From NCBI GenBank assembly GCA_021783175.1, contig JAJXUF010000147.1:1-7309 (forward strand): a stretch of 7,309 nucleotides of DNA, written 5' to 3'. The notes under the pieces were generated by a model. That model had not been told where the DNA came from. It did not search any database and was given only the letters and a program-made list of their open reading frames with translations. Below, piece by piece: positions 1-5,148 of this stretch. Position 1 is the stretch's first letter. Each line of letters opens with the position of its first letter. Origin of the DNA: Pseudomonadota bacterium (GTDB lineage Bacteria > Pseudomonadota > Gammaproteobacteria > Acidiferrobacterales > UBA6901). Both the position numbers and the translations under genes were made by a program.

Positions 1-1
1 T

Positions 2-544
2 GCGGTTACGGTGCTGCTGATGCGACGTTCGATCCTAACCGAAAAGATCGCCCGGCGCGGTCACCATATAACTTGCGAATATGGCGTCGATGCGTTTGAG
101 CTTCAGCGGGTGCGCGACGTGATGGACCGGGACACCACTGCCATTCCGGCGAACATGTCGGTAAGCGAACTGGCAAGTCGTATTGCGCAGCGTGATCCCA
201 AGTTCACGCGCCACCACGCGCTGCCTATCATCGATGACAGCGGCAGCCTGGTTGGAATAATCACCCATGGCGATGTGCTGCGTGCCGTTGAAAGTACACC
301 CGCCTGCAGTGTACTGCAGGCGGGTTCGGGAAATCTCGTTGTCGCTTACCCGGACGAGACACTACGCAGCGCAACGCAAAAGATGCTGCGTCGCAACATT
401 GGGCGCCTGCCGGTGGTGACGCGCGATGTTCCGCAAAAACTGGTGGGTTACTTGGGGCGCACGAACATACTTGGGGCAAAATTGCGCGAACTTGATGACG
501 AGGATGTGCGTGAAAGCAGATGGACGATGCCGTCTTCCGGGTAG
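2..544 (+). CDS. CLC-type chloride channel, C-terminal CBS-domain part (5'-truncated)
   Basis: This frame is open from the window edge to a TAG at 542-544, giving 180 residues, so it is the tail of a longer protein rather than a gene starting at the GTG at 11. It opens with a hydrophobic-to-basic junction (AVTVLLMRRSILTEKIARRG), typical of the end of the last membrane helix and linker in bacterial CLC chloride channels and antiporters that carry CBS domains. A pair of CBS domains follows: the first runs from about VRDVM to the LPIIDD..GSLVGIITHGDVLRA segment, the second from VAYPDE to GRLPVV..LVGYLGRTNILGA. CBS pairs usually bind adenine nucleotides and gate the transporter. The gene converges on the sulfurtransferase gene, 49 bp apart, with no clear terminator between. 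A stand-alone CBS protein is the alternative, but the residues before CBS1 favour a CLC tail. Confidence 0.75.
   Translation, partial: AVTVLLMRRSILTEKIARRGHHITCEYGVDAFELQRVRDVMDRDTTAIPANMSVSELASRIAQRDPKFTRHHALPIIDDSGSLVGIITHGDVLRAVESTPACSVLQAGSGNLVVAYPDETLRSATQKMLRRNIGRLPVVTRDVPQKLVGYLGRTNILGAKLRELDDEDVRESRWTMPSSG
298..325. repeat. 13-bp perfect inverted repeat inside the CBS coding region
   Basis: The arms ACCCGCCTGCAGT (298-310) and ACTGCAGGCGGGT (313-325) are exact reverse complements around a 2-bp GT centre. In RNA the innermost pairs would open to form the loop, leaving a strong GC-rich stem. It lies in the linker between the two CBS domains and does not disturb the reading frame. No T-tract follows, so it is not an intrinsic terminator. 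Its role, if any, is unknown. Confidence 0.6.
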
Positions 545-593
545 TGCGACCGAAAAGGGCCCGCTCCTCACCACGATTAAGACCGTATCAGCT

Positions 594-1463
594 TTAGCGA
601 CCAGCACCTTCCGCCGCCGCATCTCCCGTTGCCACGGGCCGCCGCGGGTCGGTAATCCATTCGCTCCATGAACCGGCATAGAGCTTCGCTCCCAGCAGAC
701 CGGCATGTTCCATGGCAAGAAGGTTGTGGCAGGCAGTCACACCGGAGCCACACATCTGCACTGCGCGTTCGGGGGATTTTTCATCGAGCAGGGTCAGATA
801 GAGGGAACGCAAGGCCGATGCCGGCAGGAACTCGCCGCCAAGATCGAGATTGTCTTCAAACGGCAGATTGACTGCTCCGGGCACGTGCCCGGCGACCCTG
901 TCGAGGGGCTCGACATCACCGCGAAAACGTTCCTCGGAACGTGCGTCCATCAGCCGGTATTCGCCGCGCGCAAGCCCGGCACGCAGAGATTCGCTATCGA
1001 GCCACATGGTGTTATCCGCATGCGCCCGGAACGTGCTCGGCGCCACCACAGCTGTGCTGGCCGTGGTGGGGTGTCGCTCACGCCGCCACTTCGGCAAGCC
1101 GCCGTCGAGCAGTGCCACCGCCTCATGCCCGAGCCAACGCAACATCCACCACAGGCGCGAGGCCATGGCGCCGAAACTGTCGTCATACACGACGACCTGC
1201 TTGTCTGCATCGATGCCCCAGCGTCCGAGTGTCTGCGCCAGGACCGCCGGATCGGGCAGCGGGTGACGCCCGCTGCCCGGCGTGATTGGCCCCGAAAGAT
1301 CGCGGTCCAGGTGGGCGTATCGCGCTCCAGGGATATGTCCGACGGCGTACGCGCGCGCACCCGCTTCCACATCCGTGAGCGTGAAGCGGCAATCCACGAT
1401 GACCCATTGCGGATCATCGAGATGATTTGCCAGCGTGGCCGTGTCGACGAGTGTCTTGTGCAT
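594..1463 (-). CDS. sseA: Two-domain sulfurtransferase, 3-mercaptopyruvate/thiosulfate type (rhodanese fold)
   Basis: A 289-residue protein, the usual size for tandem-rhodanese sulfurtransferases. The inactive N-terminal rhodanese domain covers roughly residues 5-130, with GHIPGARYAHLDRDLSG and the VVVYDDSFGAMASRLWWMLRWLGH segment. The catalytic domain covers roughly 155-280, with LMDARSEERFRG, GHVPGAVNLPF and the active-site loop CGSGVTA (Cys238). CG[ST]GVT is the mercaptopyruvate sulfurtransferase signature; thiosulfate sulfurtransferases usually have CRKGVT. Such enzymes form a cysteine persulfide and hand sulfur to a thiol acceptor. The ATG at 1463 is chosen because MHKTLVDTATLANHL matches the normal family start. 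In-frame ATGs at 1481 and 1502 and a TTG at 1511 only add an atypical tail. None of the four has a good Shine-Dalgarno site. It is last in the leftward set, 88 bp after the DsrC-like gene. Function is firm; true donor and acceptor are not known. Confidence 0.93.
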   Translation of the reverse strand: MHKTLVDTATLANHLDDPQWVIVDCRFTLTDVEAGARAYAVGHIPGARYAHLDRDLSGPITPGSGRHPLPDPAVLAQTLGRWGIDADKQVVVYDDSFGAMASRLWWMLRWLGHEAVALLDGGLPKWRRERHPTTASTAVVAPSTFRAHADNTMWLDSESLRAGLARGEYRLMDARSEERFRGDVEPLDRVAGHVPGAVNLPFEDNLDLGGEFLPASALRSLYLTLLDEKSPERAVQMCGSGVTACHNLLAMEHAGLLGAKLYAGSWSEWITDPRRPVATGDAAAEGAGR

Positions 1464-1551
1464 GCTGTGCGCCGCGTTCATGCGAGCCGCAGTCGAGCGC
1501 ATGCACCGCAATCGCCCGTGCCCGCTGCATGTTTACGGCGCCCGACGGCCA

Positions 1552-1893
1552 TCAATATCCGCCCTTTCTCATACTCTCGGGCAGCCCCGCGATCTTGCCG
1601 GCCTGCTTGGAGGGATTTCCGGGAAACAGATCGTACAGCGTCTTCTGGTCCACCTTGCGGCCGGACCAGATATCCTGCATTCCCTTCAGGATGTGACGAT
1701 TGCTCGGCAGTTCGCCGTTATGATTGAAATACTGGTCGCGCAGGTACTCGATCACGTCCCAGTGGTCCTGCGTCAGCTCCAGGCCCTCCTCCTTCGCAAT
1801 CGCTTCGGCCACGGACTTGTCCCAGTCATCCTGATTGGCCAGAAAGCCGGTCGCGGTCGATTCAACTGATTTGCCATTCACATCGTATGCCAT
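1552..1893 (-). CDS. TusE/DsrC-family protein lacking both conserved cysteines
   Basis: A 113-residue protein that aligns over its whole length with DsrC/TusE: an N-terminal VNGK segment, LELTQDHWDVIEYLRDQYF in the middle, and the C-terminal arm LYDLFPGNPSKQAGKIAGLP. In true DsrC the arm carries two cysteines (KQAC...AGLP....GC at the end) that form the trisulfide substrate of DsrAB, while TusE keeps only the penultimate one. Here the first is Gly99 (KQAG) and the end reads ESMRKGGY. The arm is two residues longer than usual and the protein has no cysteine at all. It therefore cannot carry persulfide the way DsrC does. Cys-less family members have been described as RspA-type and proposed to be regulatory. 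The start has a good ribosome site, AGGGAG about 8 bases before the ATG. Family membership is clear; function is open. Confidence 0.93.
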   Translation of the reverse strand: MAYDVNGKSVESTATGFLANQDDWDKSVAEAIAKEEGLELTQDHWDVIEYLRDQYFNHNGELPSNRHILKGMQDIWSGRKVDQKTLYDLFPGNPSKQAGKIAGLPESMRKGGY

Positions 1894-1934
1894 GGGTATC
1901 TCCCTCGAGAAAGTGAAAGATTGTCTTGCTGGAT

Positions 1935-1950
1935 TGTTAGCGATGTAACA
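1935..1950. promoter_or_regulatory. Dyad TGTTA-N6-TAACA upstream of the DsrC-like gene
   Basis: A perfect 5-bp inverted repeat with a 6-bp spacer lies 42-57 bp before the DsrC-like start codon, in the 84-bp gap after the Cas6-like gene. The size and symmetry fit a dimeric repressor or activator site. No regulator family is assigned. A 5+5 dyad also arises by chance, so this is weak. Confidence 0.25.
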
Positions 1951-1953
1951 CTG

Positions 1954-1976
1954 AAAACGCGGGCGAGGCGCGCCCG
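1954..1976 (-). terminator. Terminator-like GC hairpin after the Cas6-like gene
   Basis: Read on the minus strand, CGGGCG pairs with CGCCCG across a 5-nt loop (1976-1960), followed by CG and then a short TTTT (1957-1954). It begins 2 bases beyond the Cas6-like stop codon. The T-run is short and the stem only 6 bp, so it is at best a partial terminator or attenuator that would lower expression of the DsrC-like and sulfurtransferase genes relative to those upstream. Confidence 0.4.
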
Positions 1977-1977
1977 G

Positions 1978-2661
1978 TCAACTTTGAGCTCGCCTCACCT
2001 CATCGATATCTTTATGCGGAATGAACAGGCCGCAGCCAAGCTGGCGCAATGGCCCGAGTCCATGCTGTTGCAGTCGGATCGACTCCTCCATGGAGAGATC
2101 AGCCACCATGAGGCTGCGGGTGCGAACATTACCGTCCGGTGTCGCAATCGATTTTTCGATGCCGCAAAGCATTTTTTTCGGCTTGATGCCAAGCCCGTGC
2201 AGCTGTGCCATGGCCGCGGCGAGGAATACCTCCTCGTCGGCACCGGCATCGAGAGCAACATAACGCGCGAAAATCGTCGTGATCGGGCTGAGCGCGCGCA
2301 CCGTGCTTGCCGCGACCACCAGCGCATGGCCAGCTATGTCCAAAGTCACGCCACTGAGGCGCGCAACATCCTCGATACGATGCTTGGGCAAACGCAGGGT
2401 AAGTTTCGTGCGACGCGACAGATACAGCAGATCCTCGGGCCGGTCCGGACGCATCCAGCCATTCCCTGATTCGGCACCATGAATTGGATGGATGCCGGCC
2501 TCCTGCTCTTCGGCCAGCCACGGCAGCGCGGCGAGCAGCGCCTGACGCAGAGCGTGCGCATGATCCACCGGCAGGCAGCGGCAAGAAATCGAGAATACCG
2601 CGTCCACGACATCGTCGGGGATCGTGATCGTCTCGTCGGACTGACTATCGCTCCAATACAT
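1978..2661 (-). CDS. cas6: Cas6/Cmx6-like CRISPR RNA endonuclease homologue (orphan)
   Basis: A 227-residue protein that I recognise as resembling the Cas6/Cmx6 family (type I-MYXAN Cas6). Cas6 proteins are RAMP-fold (ferredoxin-like) endoribonucleases that cut CRISPR precursor RNA within the repeat. Visible support: the N-terminal segment FSISCRCLPVDHAHAL, with His34 and His36 placed where Cas6 proteins often have the catalytic histidine; LYLSRRTKLTLRLPKHR (about 79-95), a likely beta strand with basic RNA-facing residues; and the C-terminal glycine-rich loop GLGPLRQLGCGLFIPHK (201-217), the hallmark of Cas6. No other cas gene and no CRISPR array is in the window. The start codon follows the preceding gene's stop by 4 bases and has no good ribosome site of its own, implying translational coupling. 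The role may be outside CRISPR immunity. Family call fairly sure; nuclease activity unproven. Confidence 0.8.
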   Translation of the reverse strand: MYWSDSQSDETITIPDDVVDAVFSISCRCLPVDHAHALRQALLAALPWLAEEQEAGIHPIHGAESGNGWMRPDRPEDLLYLSRRTKLTLRLPKHRIEDVARLSGVTLDIAGHALVVAASTVRALSPITTIFARYVALDAGADEEVFLAAAMAQLHGLGIKPKKMLCGIEKSIATPDGNVRTRSLMVADLSMEESIRLQQHGLGPLRQLGCGLFIPHKDIDEVRRAQS

Positions 2662-2665
2662 GGCT

Positions 2666-3373
2666 TCAGTGAACCGGTAATTTCATCTGCAGTGTGTCCC
2701 GATCTATCCACCAATCGTTCTGCACCAGCACGTCGACCACATTGCGCATGCGCGGCAGGAATTTCGCCGGGTCGTTCAGCTCTAGGCGGCGGAACCAGGC
2801 ATCGAAGGCTTTCTGATCGTCCACTTTGCTGTGACGTCGTGCCACCGTGGCTAACATCTGGTTGGTGTAGAACAGGAGATCCTCGCGTTGCCGGTCCTCA
2901 GCCCGCATGTCGACGAGGTAGTGCGCCACGGTGGCGGCAACGGCTGCGCCGTCGGAATCCGCAGGTGTCTCGTCCACAACGTGCTGCAGCATGGCAACCG
3001 AAAGCTCCGGGTCCATTGGATAGGTGATGGTTAGCCACAACCCCTGTCCGAGCGCGGCCAGAGATTCTGGCTGGTCTGACTGGAACATGACGTCGCAAGC
3101 CTGCACCGCACCCTCCCAGGCATCTTTCGCGACGTAGACATCGAATGCGGCGCGCCCCTTGTCCCAGGCATCCTCGTTCTTCTTGAGTTCGAGAAACAGT
3201 CGGCCCGCGTCCATCAGCAGATCCGCGCGCGTAAGGGGGTCGTGTCCAGCAGGCAGTTCCTGCAGACGACGCAGGACGTCCTCAAGGCGGTTCTCGAGGA
3301 GCAACTCCGAACCCAGCGTATCTTCGCCGCTATCGGCATCCATGATGCCGGTCTGATCTTTCAGATACTTCAT
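2666..3373 (-). CDS. Uncharacterised TPR-like helical protein
   Basis: A 235-residue soluble protein with no signal peptide or membrane segment that I do not recognise by name. Composition and spacing suggest a helical-repeat fold: helix pairs such as TRADLLMDAGRLFLELKKNEDAW (about 48-70), DKGRAAFDVYVAKDAWEGAVQACDVMF (71-97) and ESLAALGQGLWLTI (103-116), in the pattern of TPR repeats with small and aromatic residues at packing positions. A second helical half (DPELSVAMLQHVVDETP and GAAVAATVAHYLVDMRAEDRQREDLLFYTNQMLA) follows, and the protein ends in a Trp-rich tail (NDWWIDRDTLQMKLPVH). TPR-like proteins usually act as protein-binding scaffolds. The ATG at 3373 has a good ribosome site (GGAGAG, 8-base spacing). 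Its stop lies 4 bases before the Cas6-like start, so the two are probably made together and may interact. Confidence 0.8.
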   Translation of the reverse strand: MKYLKDQTGIMDADSGEDTLGSELLLENRLEDVLRRLQELPAGHDPLTRADLLMDAGRLFLELKKNEDAWDKGRAAFDVYVAKDAWEGAVQACDVMFQSDQPESLAALGQGLWLTITYPMDPELSVAMLQHVVDETPADSDGAAVAATVAHYLVDMRAEDRQREDLLFYTNQMLATVARRHSKVDDQKAFDAWFRRLELNDPAKFLPRMRNVVDVLVQNDWWIDRDTLQMKLPVH

Positions 3374-3431
3374 GCGTGCGGCTCTCCGTTCGGGTTGATA
3401 ACAGCGAATATCTGCATGGCCCTAGGCTGTC

Positions 3432-3629
3432 TCAGCGGGTCACGGAATTGATTCCGACGAACGCCCCTTCCAGGAGATCTTCCCAGTTTGGCGGCGTATC
3501 GGGGTAAGGCGGCTTTACGTCGATGCGAAAAAACATTTCGCCCTGGGCACGTTGCGACACCACGGTCAGGAGTTCTGCAAAGGTCTCGATATCGTGGCCT
3601 TGGATAAGAATCTCGCTCAGATGAAGCAT
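3432..3629 (-). CDS. Small conserved-looking protein of unknown function (65 aa)
   Basis: The reading frame stays open further upstream, but that part is the antisense shadow of the oxygenase gene. The ATG at 3629 starts 22 bases after the oxygenase stop and gives a 65-residue acidic protein. A predicted helix (SEILIQGHDIETFAELLTVVSQRAQ) is followed by a strand (EMFFRIDVKPPYP), a proline-rich turn (PDTPPNWEDLLEG) and a short tail. There is no cysteine, no signal peptide and no membrane segment. Upstream lies only a weak purine-rich AAGGCGG. The placement inside a tight same-strand series and the absence of any competing gene in this stretch support it as real. I do not recognise the family; a partner subunit or small RNA- or protein-binding factor is possible but not shown. 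Confidence 0.7.
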   Translation of the reverse strand: MLHLSEILIQGHDIETFAELLTVVSQRAQGEMFFRIDVKPPYPDTPPNWEDLLEGAFVGINSVTR

Positions 3630-3651
3630 GGAAACCGCCTTGGCAAAAACC

Positions 3652-4611
3652 CTAGCAATGGTAGATGGTACTGAGGTCCGTACGTGCAATTCGATCGTAG
3701 TAGCGCGCACGATAAAGCAGCCTAGTTTTACTGCGCCCGGCGTCATCTGTAAAGCCCGTACGGTTGTGCAGCACGTTATTGCAAAGCAGCCCTTCGCCTG
3801 CGGCAAGGCGGTGGTGAAAGATATAGGGCGACTCATTCTCGAGCAACCGCGCCAGAAATTCCGCCGCCGCCAGCGTTGTCGGATCCTGCTTCCAGACAAT
3901 GCTGCGGGTACGCGCGGTGTAGCGCATCAACAAGCTGCCTCCAAGCTCGTCCACCGCGAATACCGGGCCGCCGCGTGCACCGCGCGATTCGCTTCCGCCT
4001 TCGGTATTTGGCGGAATCGTCATGGCGTCCGGCGCCATAAGCGCACGCACGTAGTGCGGCGCAGCATCGCGCATCAGGATGTAGGCGATCTCGTGATCGA
4101 GCACCGCATTTTCTCCGCCTTCTGCCGCCGGCGACACACAGTGAATGAGAAATGCACGAATCGGTTGCTGCATGGTGTTGTAGTAACCATCGGTGTGCCA
4201 CAGCAGGCGATGGTTCGAGTACGGTATGTAGCCACGCCCGGATTTGCCCGGAACCACCTGCAGCGACGTTACGCCATCATCATCGGCCAGCGGGTTGGCG
4301 TCGAGGTGTCTTAGACCGAAGCGCTCACCCAGCGCGTGGGCAATGTTCTTGTCCGCATCGGTGCCGACGTCGCTGGCGTAAATCACCATGTTCGTCTTGC
4401 GGCAAACGCGCAGCATGGCCTCGATTTCTGCTTCAGTCACAGCACGCGGGTCGCGGATGCGCACCATCAGATCTTCAGGACGCGTTGGATAACCGTCGAG
4501 CTTCCAGGCGCGCCAGCGCCGATACGCCGACTCATCGTCCAGGGAAAATGGTCCAGACGACGCGGTCTGTGCGCCAGTATCCGGCATGGCTGGTCGGAAG
4601 GGCTTTTCCAA
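3652..4611 (-). CDS. TauD/TfdA-family Fe(II)/2-oxoglutarate-dependent oxygenase
   Basis: A 319-residue protein with the full double-stranded beta-helix metal site: HxD in WHTDGYYN (His139, Asp141), distal histidine His282 in NNVLHNRTGF, and the 2-oxoglutarate-binding arginine in RLLYRARYYDR (Arg297 or Arg301). Family members couple 2-oxoglutarate decarboxylation to hydroxylation; TauD itself releases sulfite from taurine, others act on gamma-butyrobetaine or trimethyllysine. The long N-terminal section (residues 1-80) and the segment around YSNHRLLWH look closer to the gamma-butyrobetaine/TauD-like group than to classical TauD. The start is a TTG at 4611: an AGGAG lies 10 bases upstream on the coding strand and a stop codon occurs just beyond. 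The first in-frame ATG (4587) has no ribosome site. It is the first gene of the leftward set. The family is sure, the substrate unknown. Confidence 0.9.
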   Translation of the reverse strand: MEKPFRPAMPDTGAQTASSGPFSLDDESAYRRWRAWKLDGYPTRPEDLMVRIRDPRAVTEAEIEAMLRVCRKTNMVIYASDVGTDADKNIAHALGERFGLRHLDANPLADDDGVTSLQVVPGKSGRGYIPYSNHRLLWHTDGYYNTMQQPIRAFLIHCVSPAAEGGENAVLDHEIAYILMRDAAPHYVRALMAPDAMTIPPNTEGGSESRGARGGPVFAVDELGGSLLMRYTARTRSIVWKQDPTTLAAAEFLARLLENESPYIFHHRLAAGEGLLCNNVLHNRTGFTDDAGRSKTRLLYRARYYDRIARTDLSTIYHC

Positions 4612-4642
4612 TCTGTGAAGACTCCTGCGTCAGTGGCTTGCC

Positions 4643-4661
4643 GTCATGTGTCTGACATGAC
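4643..4661. promoter_or_regulatory. Perfect 7-5-7 dyad upstream of the oxygenase gene
   Basis: GTCATGT and ACATGAC are exact inverted repeats around GTCTG, a 19-bp site typical of a dimeric helix-turn-helix regulator. It lies 32-50 bases before the TTG start, downstream of the proposed leftward -10 box, where a bound repressor would block transcription. The regulator is not identified and is not encoded in this window. Confidence 0.45.
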
Positions 4662-4689
4662 TCAACGCTAGCATGGTGGCGTGGTGCTG

Positions 4690-4718
4690 ATTTTACGGAG
4701 AATGCTGCGTTTCGCCAA
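4690..4718 (-). promoter_or_regulatory. Candidate sigma70 promoter for the leftward gene set
   Basis: On the minus strand TTGGCG (4718-4713) and TAAAAT (4695-4690) are separated by 17 bp, matching -35 (4 of 6) and -10 (5 of 6) consensus at ideal spacing. The start of transcription would fall near 4683, about 70 bases before the oxygenase start. The spacer contains a copy of the AAACGCAG motif repeated elsewhere in this region. Confidence 0.4.
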
Positions 4719-4779
4719 AGGTGCAAAAAACTAAATGGAGGTCCGCCCAACCCAGCCATATATCTCTTCGGGAAGGGCT

Positions 4780-4792
4780 TGAAAAACGCAGA
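4780..4792 (+). repeat. 13-bp direct repeat, copy 1 (TGAAAAACGCAGA)
   Basis: Identical to 5131-5143, 351 bp downstream. The core AAACGCAG is also present on the minus strand at 4712-4705, in the leftward promoter spacer. Three copies of an 8-mer in under 600 bp is far more than expected by chance, so it may be a protein-binding site shared by both promoters. Confidence 0.5.
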
Positions 4793-4836
4793 ATGCACGT
4801 GTAACTAGTTGTTCTACCGAGAAAATGGGATTAGTT

Positions 4837-4866
4837 TTGCCACGGAAGGCTTTCCCTTATTATAGT
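4837..4866 (+). promoter_or_regulatory. Candidate sigma70 promoter for dsrAB
   Basis: TTGCCA (4837-4842) and TATAGT (4861-4866) are each one base from the -35 and -10 consensus, with 18 bp between. TATTAT (4858-4863) is an alternative -10 with a shorter spacer. It sits in the most AT-rich stretch of the region and is followed at once by the C4-ATA-G6 element. The resulting leader to dsrA would be a little over 300 nt. Promoters closer to dsrA cannot be excluded. Confidence 0.4.
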
Positions 4867-4870
4867 GTCT

Positions 4871-4890
4871 TATATCCCCATAGGGGGGTA
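4871..4890. promoter_or_regulatory. CsoR/CstR-family-like operator (CCCC-ATA-GGGGGG)
   Basis: The element TATATCCCC-ATA-GGGGGGTA, read on the other strand as TACCCCCCTATGGGGATA, has the G/C-tract with flanking TA pattern known for operators of the CsoR/RcnR/FrmR/CstR (DUF156) repressors. Those sense metals, formaldehyde or, for CstR, persulfides. It begins 4 bp after the -10 box and so would overlap the transcription start, a repressor position. A persulfide sensor would make sense ahead of dsr genes. No such regulator gene lies in the window, and a small C4/G4 hairpin in the RNA is the alternative reading. Confidence 0.4.
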
Positions 4891-4969
4891 AGGCACTCCG
4901 CACCTCCCTCCCCAATGAAGGATGTATTTAGTTCAAGTCGCAACACTAGACTCGCCTCCCGAACATAAG

Positions 4970-4982
4970 TGCCAACTTGGCA
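4970..4982. repeat. Short palindrome TGCCAA-C-TTGGCA
   Basis: A perfect 6-bp inverted repeat around one base in the dsrA leader. It could be a small operator; the single-base centre is too tight for an RNA hairpin without opening pairs. Function not known. Confidence 0.3.
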
Positions 4983-4999
4983 GACGAGCGGTTGACCAG

Positions 5000-5027
5000 G
5001 CGGAGTCCAGTCTGAAGCGGGAGTCCA
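5000..5027 (+). repeat. Tandem near-repeat GCGGAGTCCA / GCGGGAGTCCA
   Basis: Two copies, differing by one inserted G, start 17 bp apart in the dsrA leader. The same-face spacing is compatible with paired protein contacts, but the copies are short and the call is weak. Confidence 0.3.
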
Positions 5028-5117
5028 CAAGGTTTCAACAGGGACAGATTATCTGCATTTCCCGTCGAGCTGCTGCAGTAATGCTGTATGAGTGACCGCA
5101 TCAGTGATGATTAAGAC

Positions 5118-5148
5118 GCTTAGTCTGCACTGAAAAACGCAGACAAGC
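5118..5148 (+). promoter_or_regulatory. Leader hairpin upstream of dsrA
   Basis: GCTT and GTCTGC (5118-5121, 5123-5128) pair with GCAGAC and AAGC (5139-5148) to form a 10-bp stem with one bulged A and a 10-nt loop ACTGAAAAAC. The loop and right arm carry the second copy of the 13-bp repeat. No T-tract follows, so it is not a terminator. It ends 40 bases before the dsrA start codon and could affect mRNA stability or translation, or bind a protein as DNA. Confidence 0.5.
5131..5143 (+). repeat. 13-bp direct repeat, copy 2 (TGAAAAACGCAGA)
   Basis: Exact copy of 4780-4792. This copy lies within the leader hairpin, spanning its loop and the first part of its right arm, 46-58 bases before the dsrA start. 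Confidence 0.5.

Noticed and set aside
545..593. Bidirectional terminator between the convergent CLC and sulfurtransferase genes
   Set aside because: Only a GGGCCC palindrome is present, with no stem of useful length and no T-tract in either direction.
705..1727. A 340-codon open frame on the plus strand
   Set aside because: It is antisense to the sulfurtransferase and DsrC-like genes, is rich in Arg, Pro, His and Cys as expected for a shadow of GC-rich coding DNA, and matches no family I know.
3630..3899. Upstream extension of the 65-aa gene to give a 155-residue protein
   Set aside because: The extra residues are an out-of-frame reading of the oxygenase gene's end, and the oxygenase frame there contains its conserved distal histidine and arginine.
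4532..4798. An 88-codon minus-strand frame overlapping the oxygenase start
   Set aside because: It overlaps well-supported coding sequence in another frame and the promoter region, and has no recognisable protein features.
4914..4967. A 17-codon frame (MKDVFSSS...) in the dsrA leader as a leader peptide
   Set aside because: There is no ribosome binding site before it and no residue bias suggesting attenuation.
4977..4995. Sigma54-like promoter (TTGGCAG...GGTTGA)
   Set aside because: A GG at about -24 is present, but the required GC of the -12 element at the correct spacing is missing.
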